DNA of 64,000 nt, taken from the NCBI RefSeq assembly GCF_902168175.1, contig NZ_CABHOU010000108.1, forward strand, positions 1 to 64,000, read 5' to 3'. Both the position numbers and the translations under genes were made by a program. This document shows positions 8,788 through 17,215 of the stretch, one piece after another. The notes beneath the pieces were generated by a model. The model worked only from the letters and a program-made list of their open reading frames with translations, was not told where the DNA came from and did not search any database. The stretch's first letter is position 1. Each line of letters opens with the position of its first letter. Source of the DNA: an uncultured Chitinophaga sp. (GTDB lineage: Bacteria > Bacteroidota > Bacteroidia > Chitinophagales > Chitinophagaceae).

Positions 8788-10122
8788 ATGAACGATTTTC
8801 TCGCCGCCCGTTCGCAGATGGCCCTGTCGCTTGGTTTTCACATTGTCTTTTCTTGTATTGGGATGGTGATGCCGTTCTTTATGGCCGTATCGCACTTTTA
8901 CTGGTTAAAAACGAACAAGCAGGTATATAAGAACATCACCAAGGCCTGGAGTAAGGGGGTGGCTATCTTTTTTGCCACCGGCGCTGTATCGGGCACCGTG
9001 TTGTCGTTTGAGCTGGGACTGTTGTGGCCCACTTTTATGAAACATGCAGGCCCCATCTTCGGTATGCCCTTTTCCCTGGAGGGCACGGCCTTTTTCATAG
9101 AAGCGATTGCCTTGGGCTTTTTCATGTATGGCTGGAACAGGTTTAACCGCTGGTTTCACTGGTTTACCGGCGTAGTAGTAGGGGTAAGCGGGCTGGTATC
9201 AGGCATCCTGGTAGTAGCCGCCAATGCGTGGATGAACAGTCCGGCCGGTTTTGATTATGTAAATGGCGAATATCTCAATATCGATCCCATTGCCGCGATG
9301 TTTAACGATGCCTGGTTCTCCCAGGCCCTGCATATGTCGGTGGCCGCGTTTGTAGCCACCGGGTTCGCCGTGGCCGGTATACATGCCATGATGATCGCGA
9401 AGGGTAAAAACATAGAGTTCCATACCAAATCCTTCCGAATTGCCGCCATCTTTGCCTGCGTAGCGGCAGTTTTGCAGCCCCTGAGCGGTGATATTTCCGC
9501 TAAAGACGTGGCCAAACGCCAGCCCGCCAAGCTCGCGGCCATGGAAGCACACTTCGAAACGCAGCAAAGCGCGCCGCTGATCATAGGTGGTATTCCTGAT
9601 GAAAAAAATAAGACCGTTAAATACGCTATTAAGCTGCCAGGTATGCTTAGCTTCATGGCGCACGGAGATTTTAAGGCAGAAGTAAAGGGGCTCGACCAGA
9701 TACCCGAGGACGAGCATCCCCCGGTGGCCATTACTCACTATGCTTTCCAGATTATGGTAGGTTTAGGGATGGTGATGGTATTGCTCGCCATCCTTTATTT
9801 CATTGCTCTCTGGAAAAAGAAAAGCTGGCTGCAAAGTAAGTGGCTGCTTAAATTTTTCGTGCTGGCCACACCAATGGGCTTTATTGCCGTAGAAGCCGGC
9901 TGGACGGTCACTGAGGTAGGCAGGCAGCCCTGGATCATTCATGGCGTAATGCGCACGGCCGATGCGGTAACGCCCATGCCCGGTATTGCTTATTCTTTCT
10001 ACCTGTTTACCTGTGTATACGTATCACTGGCCGCTATCGTAACCTTTATGCTGTACCGGCAAATAAGGATGGTAGATAAGCTGTACGATGTACCTTCTTC
10101 CGAAAACCCTGTAAAGCACTAA
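8788..10122 (+). CDS. cydA: Cytochrome bd oxidase subunit I
   Basis: Quinol oxidase subunit that binds hemes b558, b595 and d in the inner membrane and reduces oxygen. 444 residues with about nine hydrophobic helices. His18 in GFHIVF corresponds to a conserved heme ligand, ALHMSVAAF carries the heme b558 His, and GLGMVM lies at the Met-ligand helix region. VGRQPWIIHGVMRTADAVTP is a family signature. The segment between the Q-loop helices (about 245-310) is short, so this is the short-Q-loop type, as in cyanide-insensitive oxidases, not the longer E. coli CydA. cydB begins 4 nt after the stop. Confidence 0.95.
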   Translation: MNDFLAARSQMALSLGFHIVFSCIGMVMPFFMAVSHFYWLKTNKQVYKNITKAWSKGVAIFFATGAVSGTVLSFELGLLWPTFMKHAGPIFGMPFSLEGTAFFIEAIALGFFMYGWNRFNRWFHWFTGVVVGVSGLVSGILVVAANAWMNSPAGFDYVNGEYLNIDPIAAMFNDAWFSQALHMSVAAFVATGFAVAGIHAMMIAKGKNIEFHTKSFRIAAIFACVAAVLQPLSGDISAKDVAKRQPAKLAAMEAHFETQQSAPLIIGGIPDEKNKTVKYAIKLPGMLSFMAHGDFKAEVKGLDQIPEDEHPPVAITHYAFQIMVGLGMVMVLLAILYFIALWKKKSWLQSKWLLKFFVLATPMGFIAVEAGWTVTEVGRQPWIIHGVMRTADAVTPMPGIAYSFYLFTCVYVSLAAIVTFMLYRQIRMVDKLYDVPSSENPVKH

Positions 10123-10126
10123 AGGC

Positions 10127-11152
10127 ATGTTGTACGTAGTGATCACTTTCCTCTGGGCATCTATCTTGTTATACTTATTGCTGGGCGGCGCCGATTTCGG
10201 AGCAGGCATTATCGAACTGTTTACGTCCGAAAAGAACCGCAGCCGTACCCGTAAAACCATGTACCAGGCCATAGGTCCCATCTGGGAGGCTAATCATATG
10301 TGGCTCATTATCGCCATTGTGATCCTGTTCGTGGGGTTCCCGGCTATCTATTCCACCATGTCGGTGTACCTGCACATCCCGTTAACAGTGATGTTGATGG
10401 GGATTATTGCGCGCGGTACCGCTTTTGCTTTCAGGCATCACGATGCGGTGGTGGACGACTGGCAAACTGTGTACAACCGCATCTTTACCTGGTCGAGCGT
10501 AGTAACACCGCTGTTCCTGGGCATTATTGCAGGTAGTGCCGTGAGCGGACGAATTAACCCGGCAGCCGGTAACTTCCTGGATGCGTATGTGTTCAGTTGG
10601 CTCGACTGGTTCACGGTAGCCGTAGGTCTATTTACCGTGGCTATTTGTGCCTTCCTGGCGGCTGTATACCTTATTGGTGAAACCGACAATGAAATGGACC
10701 GCCGACGGTTTATCCATAAAACACAAAGCTCGAATATTGCGGCCGTGATTTGCGGTGCGCTGGTATTTACCGCAGCTCATTTTGAAGGTATTCCTTTAAT
10801 GCACTGGATATTTGGCAACCTGGTAGGTGTATTTTCGATTATCGCTGCTACGCTTTCACTGGTGCTGATGTGGTACCTGCTGCGGAAGGGGAAAACAAAA
10901 ATACTGCGGTTACTGGCGGGTTCGCAGGTTACGATGATCCTGCTTGCGGTTACCTGGCATCACTTTCCACGTATTGTGCTGTTTACGAACGGTGGTTACC
11001 TGTCGCTGATGGAGCATCACGGTCATGATAAAACCATTGCTTCGCTCGGCTGGGCTTTATTGCTGGGAAGTATTTTTATCCTGCCGGCGCTGTTTTACCT
11101 GATCTATAGTTTTCAGCAGAAAAACGGGAATGGGGTAGAGGAAGCACATTAG
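10127..11152 (+). CDS. cydB: Cytochrome bd oxidase subunit II
   Basis: Partner of CydA. 341 residues with eight or more hydrophobic segments. The start region LLLGGADFGAGIIEL and the block IGPIWEANHMWLIIAIVILF are diagnostic for CydB, as is GTAFAFRHHD near residue 100. It is cotranscribed with cydA (4-nt gap). Neither a CydX-like small subunit nor cydCD export genes are seen nearby. The TAG stop overlaps the stop of the convergent ArsR gene by 4 bases. Confidence 0.95.
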   Translation: MLYVVITFLWASILLYLLLGGADFGAGIIELFTSEKNRSRTRKTMYQAIGPIWEANHMWLIIAIVILFVGFPAIYSTMSVYLHIPLTVMLMGIIARGTAFAFRHHDAVVDDWQTVYNRIFTWSSVVTPLFLGIIAGSAVSGRINPAAGNFLDAYVFSWLDWFTVAVGLFTVAICAFLAAVYLIGETDNEMDRRRFIHKTQSSNIAAVICGALVFTAAHFEGIPLMHWIFGNLVGVFSIIAATLSLVLMWYLLRKGKTKILRLLAGSQVTMILLAVTWHHFPRIVLFTNGGYLSLMEHHGHDKTIASLGWALLLGSIFILPALFYLIYSFQQKNGNGVEEAH

Positions 11153-11457
11153 GGCTGATTATCGAGGAAGCTGCCCAGCGCGTCCAGTTTACCGGTCCAG
11201 AAACTGCGGTATTGCGCCGTCCACTCGGCCACTTCCTTTAGTTTATGCAGGTCCGCATGGCAAAAACGTTCACGGCCCTGTTGTTTGATCACTACCAATC
11301 CGCACTCGGTAAGGATACGGATATGTTTTGATACCGCCGGCCTGCTGATCTCGAAGTTGCCGGCGATGGCGTTCAGGTTCAGGGATTGTGCCGACAGCAT
11401 ATTAATGATCTCCCGCCGGGTGGGATCGGCTATGGCCTGGAATACATCTCTTCTCAT
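11149..11457 (-). CDS. ArsR-family winged-helix regulator
   Basis: 102-residue DNA-binding protein. The N-terminus MRRDVFQAIADPTRREIINM is the classic start of the ArsR group that often regulates a neighbouring gene, and the recognition helix reads EISRPAVSKHIRILTECGLV. No metal-binding Cys motif of the ELCVCDL type is present, so it is not an obvious metal sensor. The start at 11457 is chosen because a TAnnTTTG box ends only 4 nt before it, which would make the message leaderless; an upstream in-frame ATG at 11499 would lie before the promoter. It is divergent from the phosphotransferase gene. Confidence 0.85.
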   Translation of the reverse strand: MRRDVFQAIADPTRREIINMLSAQSLNLNAIAGNFEISRPAVSKHIRILTECGLVVIKQQGRERFCHADLHKLKEVAEWTAQYRSFWTGKLDALGSFLDNQP

Positions 11458-11461
11458 ACTG

Positions 11462-11469
11462 CAAATGTA
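11462..11469 (-). promoter_or_regulatory. TAnnTTTG promoter of the ArsR gene (leaderless)
   Basis: On the minus strand TACATTTG is followed by CAGT and then the ATG at 11457. With the usual distance from the -7 box to the start site, transcription would begin at or next to the A of ATG. Confidence 0.55.
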
Positions 11470-11527
11470 GTGATACCTTTTGGTTACAGGATGTGCCATT
11501 TGCTGATGAGATATGGATTTTTATCAC

Positions 11528-11535
11528 TACTTTTG
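11528..11535 (+). promoter_or_regulatory. TAnnTTTG promoter of the phosphotransferase gene
   Basis: TACTTTTG, an exact consensus match, sits 29 nt before the ATG at 11565. It is 59 bp from the divergent ArsR promoter, so ArsR could control both. Confidence 0.55.
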
Positions 11536-11564
11536 AGGCCCCTCAATTATTATTAGTTTCCGAT

Positions 11565-12557
11565 ATGCAAATTTTTCCGACCCAGTATTCAACGCTGTCA
11601 GCATCTGCGCTTAAGCATCGTATTGCAGACAGTTACCGCCTCAAAGTACGCAGCTGCCGTTACCTCGTGCGTGGCGTAAGTGATACCTATGTAATCGAAG
11701 CAGAAGAAGGTAAGTTCATTTTTAAGGTTTACCGCGATATGCACCGCTCGCTGGAGGCTATCCAGGGCGAGCTGGAACTGATGGATATCCTGCAGCAGGA
11801 AGGTGCCCGCATTGCCACTGCAGTAAAGAACCGCGCCGGTAAAACCGTTGAATCGTTCCAGGCAGCCGAAGGCACACGTCACGGCGTACTTACCCACTTC
11901 GCAAAGGGTAAATCATACATCGACCTTACCGATGCGCAGCTGGATGTATTAGGCCGCGAAATGGCCTTCAATCACAACGTAACCGCCAACCTTCAACTCC
12001 AGCACGAAAGGCCGGTATACGATACCGATACCACGGTGATGCGCCCGCTGAAGAACCTGGCGGTAGCCTACGCCGAATACCCGGAGGACTATGCGATGTT
12101 GAGAGAAACAGCAGAAGAGGTGTTGATGGCGTTAAAAGACTTTAACACGCAGGCATTCAGCTACGGTTACGTTCACTTCGATTATTTTCCCAAGAACTTT
12201 TTCTTTGACGACAATAATAGCTTCACCCTGTTCGATTTTGACTTTGCGGGGCAGGGTTATTTGGTGTACGACCTGGTATCATTGTATACGCATTACACTT
12301 TTCATGTGGTTAATAAACGCATTACCCTGGAAGAAGCCAAAAGGCAGCTGGACAGGCTGGTGGCGGCTTACCGGACGGTGAGGCCGCTGGGCGAGGATGA
12401 AGTAAAAGCGATGCCCTACCTGAGCTTTACTTTTCTTTTATTCTACCTCGAGTTCCATTACCTGAATTACGACGACTGGTCAAATACCTTCTTTGGGGAG
12501 CGCCATTTAAAGACGTTCGCTAAACATATGAGAGATCAGATAACGATGTTGCAATAA
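11565..12557 (+). CDS. Phosphotransferase-family (APH/choline-kinase-like) protein
   Basis: 330-residue protein with a kinase-like fold of the aminoglycoside phosphotransferase/homoserine-kinase-like family. The N-lobe shows RGVSDTYVIEAEEGKFIFKVY, with a nucleotide-binding Lys. The catalytic loop is HFDYFPKNFFFD (H-x-D-x-x-x-x-N) and the metal site FDFDFAG. The phosphorylated substrate is unknown; these enzymes act on small alcohols, amino acids or drugs. The ATG at 11565 is preferred over one at 11493, which lies before the promoter. It ends in a strong bidirectional terminator shared with the next, convergent gene. Confidence 0.8.
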   Translation: MQIFPTQYSTLSASALKHRIADSYRLKVRSCRYLVRGVSDTYVIEAEEGKFIFKVYRDMHRSLEAIQGELELMDILQQEGARIATAVKNRAGKTVESFQAAEGTRHGVLTHFAKGKSYIDLTDAQLDVLGREMAFNHNVTANLQLQHERPVYDTDTTVMRPLKNLAVAYAEYPEDYAMLRETAEEVLMALKDFNTQAFSYGYVHFDYFPKNFFFDDNNSFTLFDFDFAGQGYLVYDLVSLYTHYTFHVVNKRITLEEAKRQLDRLVAAYRTVRPLGEDEVKAMPYLSFTFLLFYLEFHYLNYDDWSNTFFGERHLKTFAKHMRDQITMLQ

Positions 12558-12560
12558 TAA

Positions 12561-12598
12561 CAAAACGGGAGTACAGCTGAGGCCGTACTCCCGTTTTG
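12561..12598. terminator. Bidirectional terminator, 14-bp perfect stem
   Basis: Arms 12561-12574 and 12585-12598 are perfect complements around a 10-nt loop, and the A/T-rich ends give a U-tract on both strands. It separates two convergent genes. Confidence 0.85.
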
Positions 12599-12615
12599 TA
12601 GCTATATGGCCACAT

Positions 12616-13125
12616 TTATACTTTCAGCCTGCCCTGCACACCGTCGTCCATACGTTTGCCCGTAATGGCACCTACAGCGATTTTTAGCAGTGATACGGCT
12701 TTATTGTGCTTAGTATCCCAGTAATACACATCTTTAGGTATCACTTTGATGATCTCAATGGTAGGATCGTCTTTTCCCTCCGTAAACCAGGCTTTGGCTA
12801 CAGGGCTCCACAGTTCCTCCACCTTATCCTTGTTTTTCAGTAATTCGGCTTCGCCATAAACACTGAGGTATTCCGAGCTGTTCTTATTGGAATAGAAGAG
12901 CTGCACACGGTTATCGTTTTTGATCTCGTGTTCCTTTTCTGTATTTTCTTTGCTGAAGAACCAAAGGCAGCCCTCATCATCCACCTTAAGAGTACTCATG
13001 GGGCGCGAAGCAAGCGGGGTTTGGGAAAGATTAGTTACAAATATGCAAATGTTAGCGGCTTCTACCAGGTCCTGCAATTTCTTTACTGCTTCTGTATTTG
13101 AAAGATTTTCTATGCTCATGGTCAT
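12616..13125 (-). CDS. Pyridoxamine 5'-phosphate oxidase-like (general stress protein 26 type)
   Basis: About 169 residues with a split-barrel flavin/PLP-binding fold. Seen motifs are ICIFVTNLSQTPLASRPM (residues 24-41), GCLWFFSKENTEKEHEI, QLFYSNKNSSEYLSVYGEAEL and the C-terminal VYYWDTKHNK block. All are typical of the stress protein family related to Bacillus YdaG, which binds flavin; a precise reaction is not established for it. The start at 13125 (or 13119) is chosen because homology begins there; a near-consensus -7 box (AATCTTTG on the minus strand) lies at 13151-13144. Confidence 0.85.
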   Translation of the reverse strand: MTMSIENLSNTEAVKKLQDLVEAANICIFVTNLSQTPLASRPMSTLKVDDEGCLWFFSKENTEKEHEIKNDNRVQLFYSNKNSSEYLSVYGEAELLKNKDKVEELWSPVAKAWFTEGKDDPTIEIIKVIPKDVYYWDTKHNKAVSLLKIAVGAITGKRMDDGVQGRLKV

Positions 13126-13205
13126 CCGTTTTGGGTAGAGGTACAAAGATTGTTCCATGCCGCATTCTGCGGTCAAACGCTTATTTTAGCATTAAATCTG
13201 TCCTT

Positions 13206-13577
13206 ATGCAAATACTGCTCGACTTTTTAGTCTCTGTCATTGCCTTCTTCCATGTTTATATACTATGGCTGGAAATGTTTGCCTGGGAAAGCCGCGCACC
13301 AAAAGTATTTACCAACTTCCCCAAACCATTATTTAAAGACACTAAAACGCTGGCGGCAAACCAGGGCTTGTACAATGGCTTCCTGGCGGCGGGGCTGGTG
13401 TGGAGTTTTTTTATTGATGATGCGAACTGGGAAATGAATGTTCGTCTTTTTTTCCTGGCCTGTGTAGCTGTTGCAGGTATATACGGCGCCTTTACCGCCA
13501 GCAAAAAGATCTTCTACGTGCAGGCGTTACCTGCCATTATCGCTATCATTATTGCTTTAATTATCCGTTACCGTTAG
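13206..13577 (+). CDS. DUF1304 family membrane protein
   Basis: 123 residues with four hydrophobic segments (about 5-25, 52-68, 77-95 and 104-121). The first helix with AFFHVYILWLEMFAWESRAP and then ANQGLYNGFLAAGLVWSF are the conserved features of the DUF1304 family, a small inner-membrane family of unknown function. The start at 13206 fits the hydrophobic N-terminus; in-frame upstream codons are not membrane-like. It ends in its own rho-independent terminator. Confidence 0.85.
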   Translation: MQILLDFLVSVIAFFHVYILWLEMFAWESRAPKVFTNFPKPLFKDTKTLAANQGLYNGFLAAGLVWSFFIDDANWEMNVRLFFLACVAVAGIYGAFTASKKIFYVQALPAIIAIIIALIIRYR

Positions 13578-13600
13578 GTCCAGGGAGAAAATAAATGTTG

Positions 13601-13643
13601 CTCCGTATATTAACATTTAATGTACGGGAGTTTCTATTTTTTT
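13601..13643 (+). terminator. Terminator after the DUF1304 gene
   Basis: Arms 13601-13613 and 13617-13630 pair over about 12 bp with one bulge and a 3-nt loop, followed by a T-rich run (13631-13643). Confidence 0.7.
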
Positions 13644-13740
13644 GCATGTCGAAAGACCTATTATAAATGCTTTCCTGCCAAAAAAACAAGAATTCATACC
13701 AGATACTAACTGGTGGTTTTTAGGGCGATGGATGTGTATT

Positions 13741-13748
13741 TATATTTG
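13741..13748 (+). promoter_or_regulatory. TAnnTTTG promoter of the M23 peptidase gene
   Basis: TATATTTG, an exact -7 match, lies 44 nt before the ATG at 13793. Confidence 0.55.
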
Positions 13749-13792
13749 CGACTTAATAATTCCTTTAATCGTTAACACCCAAAAGCTAAATT

Positions 13793-15577
13793 ATGAAAAA
13801 ACTGATTTCCGCAGCAGCGGCACTACTGATTGTATTTAACGTTAGCGCCCAGGTACAACAGGAGGAAATACACTCTTCCGAATTGCTCTACCAGAAAACC
13901 AAACGTCCAACCATGGTTATTCCCGAAGGGCCAGATGGGGATACGCCACCAGCACAGTTACGTGCTGTTAAATTTAAAACAGTTACGCCTACACGTAAGG
14001 TAGTAAAGCTTACACCTGCTCAGCAGCTTATTGTTACAGAAGCAGATGCGCCCATTGCCATGAGGGCAATGACAGGTAACTTTTGTGCTTCTCCTGTAGT
14101 AGATGAGGCCCTGGAGCCTGTATATGCTTCTGTGAAGGCGCACATGCCGCTGTTCCTGCCTTACAAAAGTTCAAAAGTAGGTGTTTGGCAGGGCTTCTAT
14201 TACAGCTGGGACAAAAATGAAGATGGGGCTAAAGATGGCCATGGTGCTATCGATTATGGCAAAACAGGCGTGGAAGCCAACGAAGATCCTACCTTCGGTG
14301 TGTATGCCATAGCACCGGGTAAGGTAATTGATGTGTATTGGTCTAATGGCGGCGGTAACATCATTACTATTGAACATACTGCCCCCAACGGTTATAAATA
14401 CCGCAGTACTTACCTGCACCTGCGTAATGGTTACGATAACGACCGGGCCAATGCGAAGAACTCACCCAGCGACAAATACAAGAAATTTGCGAATAACGGT
14501 ACTACCAGCCAGCTTTGCTGGGGCACTAATGCGCAGAAGATTAAAGTTAAAAAGGATGACTGGGTACAGGCTGGCCAGTTTATCGCCTATGCAGGTAACA
14601 CCGGCTCAGGTGGCATAGGTGTAATCCTGGATGACGACGGTACCTTTACCTCAAAACACGAGAACACCCGCTCCTTTAACGTACACCTGCACTACGAAAC
14701 CAGGGTGAAAGATACCCGTGCCGGTCATGCCAACGACTGGGTGCTGGTAGATCCTTACGGCGCTTATAACCACGCGGGTGTGGATTGTTACGACCTGGAG
14801 GCGAATAGTCCTTACGCCCGCCTTTATGCCCCCTTTTACCCCAGCTTCCACAACGTGCCGCTGGACCTGGTGAACAAATACTGGGGTTATTACACGGGTA
14901 TGGGTATGGGCCTGCAAACCATTAGTGTGGATAAAGCTGGCAGCACATTATTCTCGGCGGGCTCCTTCCAGTGGGGTTTGCCTGGTGCCTGGTATGCCCG
15001 TTTTTACATGACTGCCGATACTTATCAGCAATATTTTACCCAATATGGCAAACAGGGATTCCGTCCGCGCCAGATTTCTGTAACCAACGACGGCAGCGGT
15101 AACCCACGTTTTTCCGCTATTTGGGAAAAAGCGCCTGCGGGACAGGCGACCTATGCAGTGCATAACAGGGACGATGCTAATTTCCTGGCAGTGTGGAAAG
15201 ACTATGTAACCACTAAAAAATGGCATGTACAGGAACATATCGATTACACCGTGAACGGCAAACGCCTTCATGCGGCGGTGTTCGTGAATAAGCCTAACGA
15301 TAATGGCTTTTACATGTACTACGGAATGAGCGCCACGGACTTCGATAAGAAGTTCGACGAACTATATAAAAACTGGGAGTTGACCAGCATCAATGTAAAC
15401 GGTAATACCGTGGGTGGTGTTTGGAGGCCTAAAAAGAGCAATTATGCTGCTTTTTACGGTATGACATCGGCTGGTTACCAAACCCGGTTCGATGAGTTAG
15501 CCGGCCAGGGGCTTCGCCTGGTGAAGGTGCAGAACTACTCCGATAACGGCAGGTTCAGCGCCATCTGGGCGAAATAA
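13793..15577 (+). CDS. Secreted M23 metallopeptidase with BTRD1-type C-terminal repeats
   Basis: 594 residues. A signal peptide (about 1-19, MKKLISAAAALLIVFNVSA) is followed by a LytM/M23 domain at about 125-330. The zinc and catalytic residues are present: H150 and D154 (HxxxD in DGHGAIDYG), H209 in TYLHL, and H298/H300 (HxH in VHLHYE). M23 enzymes cut peptidoglycan cross-bridges or other peptides. From about 375 to the end are four degenerate repeats of about 48 residues, each with an FYGM-x-x-x-x-Y/F-x-x-x-F-D-E-L type half and ending in a G-R-F-S-A-I-W type strand. These resemble bacterial tandem repeat domain 1 (PF17660), by recollection of the family. It is monocistronic and has its own terminator. 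Confidence 0.85.
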   Translation: MKKLISAAAALLIVFNVSAQVQQEEIHSSELLYQKTKRPTMVIPEGPDGDTPPAQLRAVKFKTVTPTRKVVKLTPAQQLIVTEADAPIAMRAMTGNFCASPVVDEALEPVYASVKAHMPLFLPYKSSKVGVWQGFYYSWDKNEDGAKDGHGAIDYGKTGVEANEDPTFGVYAIAPGKVIDVYWSNGGGNIITIEHTAPNGYKYRSTYLHLRNGYDNDRANAKNSPSDKYKKFANNGTTSQLCWGTNAQKIKVKKDDWVQAGQFIAYAGNTGSGGIGVILDDDGTFTSKHENTRSFNVHLHYETRVKDTRAGHANDWVLVDPYGAYNHAGVDCYDLEANSPYARLYAPFYPSFHNVPLDLVNKYWGYYTGMGMGLQTISVDKAGSTLFSAGSFQWGLPGAWYARFYMTADTYQQYFTQYGKQGFRPRQISVTNDGSGNPRFSAIWEKAPAGQATYAVHNRDDANFLAVWKDYVTTKKWHVQEHIDYTVNGKRLHAAVFVNKPNDNGFYMYYGMSATDFDKKFDELYKNWELTSINVNGNTVGGVWRPKKSNYAAFYGMTSAGYQTRFDELAGQGLRLVKVQNYSDNGRFSAIWAK

Positions 15578-15612
15578 AGTTTTTTTTAAGCTAAAAATTG
15601 GAAACTTAAATG

Positions 15613-15643
15613 CGGGCCCCTGTTTAGGGGCCCGGTTTATTTT
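15613..15643 (+). terminator. Terminator after the M23 peptidase gene
   Basis: A 9-bp GC-rich perfect stem (15613-15621 with 15626-15634) and a 4-nt loop are followed by TTTATTTTA. Confidence 0.85.
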
Positions 15644-15725
15644 ATCCCTTACTCATCACATTTTAACCGCCTCTTTTAAAGATAATTTTTACATTAGCCT
15701 CTTACTATTCAACAAAAAGGAAGAG

Positions 15726-16697
15726 ATGAAAAAAATACTGAGTTGCCTCTTGTTTTTACTGCCGGCATATGCTTCTACGCAAGCCCAGGCACCCAAGCCC
15801 GGTAATCCCGTATTCGACGGCTGGTATGCCGATCCGGAAGCCGTGGTGTTTGGCAATAAATACTGGATATTTCCCACTTTCTCCGCTCCATATGGCAAGC
15901 AGGTACACTTTGATGCCTTCTCGTCCAGCGACCTCGTTCATTGGAAAAAGCATAAGCAGGTGTTAGATACCGCAGCTGTTAAATGGGCAAAGCGGGCCAT
16001 GTGGGCACCATCGGTGGTGGAAAAAGAAGGTAAGTATTACTTCTTCTTCGCAGCCAACGACATCCAGAAGGAATCGGAATTGGGCGGTATTGGTGTAGCC
16101 GTAGCCGACAAACCACAAGGTCCTTACAAAGACTACCTTGGTAAACCACTGATCAATGAGATCACAAATAAAGCGCAGCCGATAGACCAGTACATCTTTA
16201 AGGATAAAGATGGTCAGTATTACATCATCTATGGTGGCTGGGGCCATTGTAACATTGCCAAACTGAATAAAGACTTTACAGGGCTGGTGCCTTTTGAGGA
16301 TGGCAGCACGTTCCGGGAAATTACGCCCGAGAAGTATGTGGAAGGCCCGGTTATGTTTATCAAAGATGGTAAATACTATTTTATGTGGTCGGAAGGTGGT
16401 TGGGGTGGCCCGGATTATAGCGTGGCCTATGCTATTGCAGACTCGCCGGCAGGACCTTTTAAGCGTATTGGAAAAATACTGCAGGAAGATCCGAAAGTGG
16501 CTAACGGCGCGGGGCATCACTCCGTGGTGTTTAATCCCAAAGCCAACAAATGGTTCATCATCTACCACCGCCGCCCGCTGGGTAACAAAGACAGGGATCA
16601 CCGTGTAACCTGCGTGGATGAAATGAAGTTCGATGCCGATGGCAGGATATTGCCTGTAAAGATCACGTTCGAAGGTGTGAAGCCCACGAAATTGTAA
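15726..16697 (+). CDS. Glycoside hydrolase family 43-type enzyme
   Basis: 323 residues with a signal peptide (1-22, cleavage after AQA). It is a five-bladed beta-propeller hydrolase acting on arabinan, xylan or related side chains outside the cytoplasm. The three catalytic acids fit the family: D36 in GWYADPEAV (base), D154 in QPIDQYIF (pKa modulator) and E206 in VEGPVMF (acid). AMWAPSVVEKEGKYYFFFAA is the usual second blade. Exact substrate is unknown. It stands alone between two terminators with no neighbouring SusCD genes. Confidence 0.88.
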   Translation: MKKILSCLLFLLPAYASTQAQAPKPGNPVFDGWYADPEAVVFGNKYWIFPTFSAPYGKQVHFDAFSSSDLVHWKKHKQVLDTAAVKWAKRAMWAPSVVEKEGKYYFFFAANDIQKESELGGIGVAVADKPQGPYKDYLGKPLINEITNKAQPIDQYIFKDKDGQYYIIYGGWGHCNIAKLNKDFTGLVPFEDGSTFREITPEKYVEGPVMFIKDGKYYFMWSEGGWGGPDYSVAYAIADSPAGPFKRIGKILQEDPKVANGAGHHSVVFNPKANKWFIIYHRRPLGNKDRDHRVTCVDEMKFDADGRILPVKITFEGVKPTKL

Positions 16698-16716
16698 AAT
16701 CAATATAACTACCTGC

Positions 16717-16744
16717 AAAGACCTGGTCATTTTACCAGGTCTTT
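16717..16744. terminator. Bidirectional terminator, 11-bp perfect stem
   Basis: Arms 16717-16727 and 16734-16744 with a 6-nt loop, placed exactly between the convergent GH43 and RidA genes. Confidence 0.8.
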
Positions 16745-16745
16745 G

Positions 16746-17135
16746 TTATTTAACCACAGTGGCTTCCAATTCCACTTTTAATGTTTCGAATAATACCGGC
16801 ACTTCTATGAGTGTGGTCGCCTGTTTGATCCCATGCTTCGTAATCCAGTCCTGGAACACATCGAAACATCCAAACAGTTCTGCAGACGAAGTGGTGAACA
16901 CGTTTAACCGCACAATACCCTGACATTCATAACCCGACTCGCCAATCACCTGCTCCAGGTTCTGTATAGCCAGCAATAACTGAGATCTCATATCCGCATT
17001 GCTTGATTGTCCGTCGGCATATACCGCGGCCTGTCCGGCGCAATAGAGTGTGCCCTGTACGTTTTTTACTTCCACCGCCTGTACATAATTACGCGCATCC
17101 TGCCATTGCCATGGATTAATGATCCTTTTTTCCAT
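16746..17135 (-). CDS. RidA/YjgF family protein
   Basis: 129 residues of the chorismate-mutase-like trimeric fold. RidA proteins hydrolyse reactive enamine/imine intermediates. Seen features are GTLYCAGQAAVYADGQ (about 27-42), the arginine in IVRLNVFTTS at the place of the RidA catalytic Arg, and the final TLIEVPVLFETLKVELEAT with the conserved Glu. The N-terminus MEKRIINPWQWQD suggests a divergent subgroup. The start at 17135 is preferred because the residues encoded before it are not conserved-looking. Confidence 0.85.
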   Translation of the reverse strand: MEKRIINPWQWQDARNYVQAVEVKNVQGTLYCAGQAAVYADGQSSNADMRSQLLLAIQNLEQVIGESGYECQGIVRLNVFTTSSAELFGCFDVFQDWITKHGIKQATTLIEVPVLFETLKVELEATVVK

Positions 17136-17215
17136 ATAGTGATAATTAAAGTTTACTGCAAAGGTGGGAAGCCTGCAGGAGCTTTCGTGTGACAAACATC
17201 ACAAATTGGAGATGG

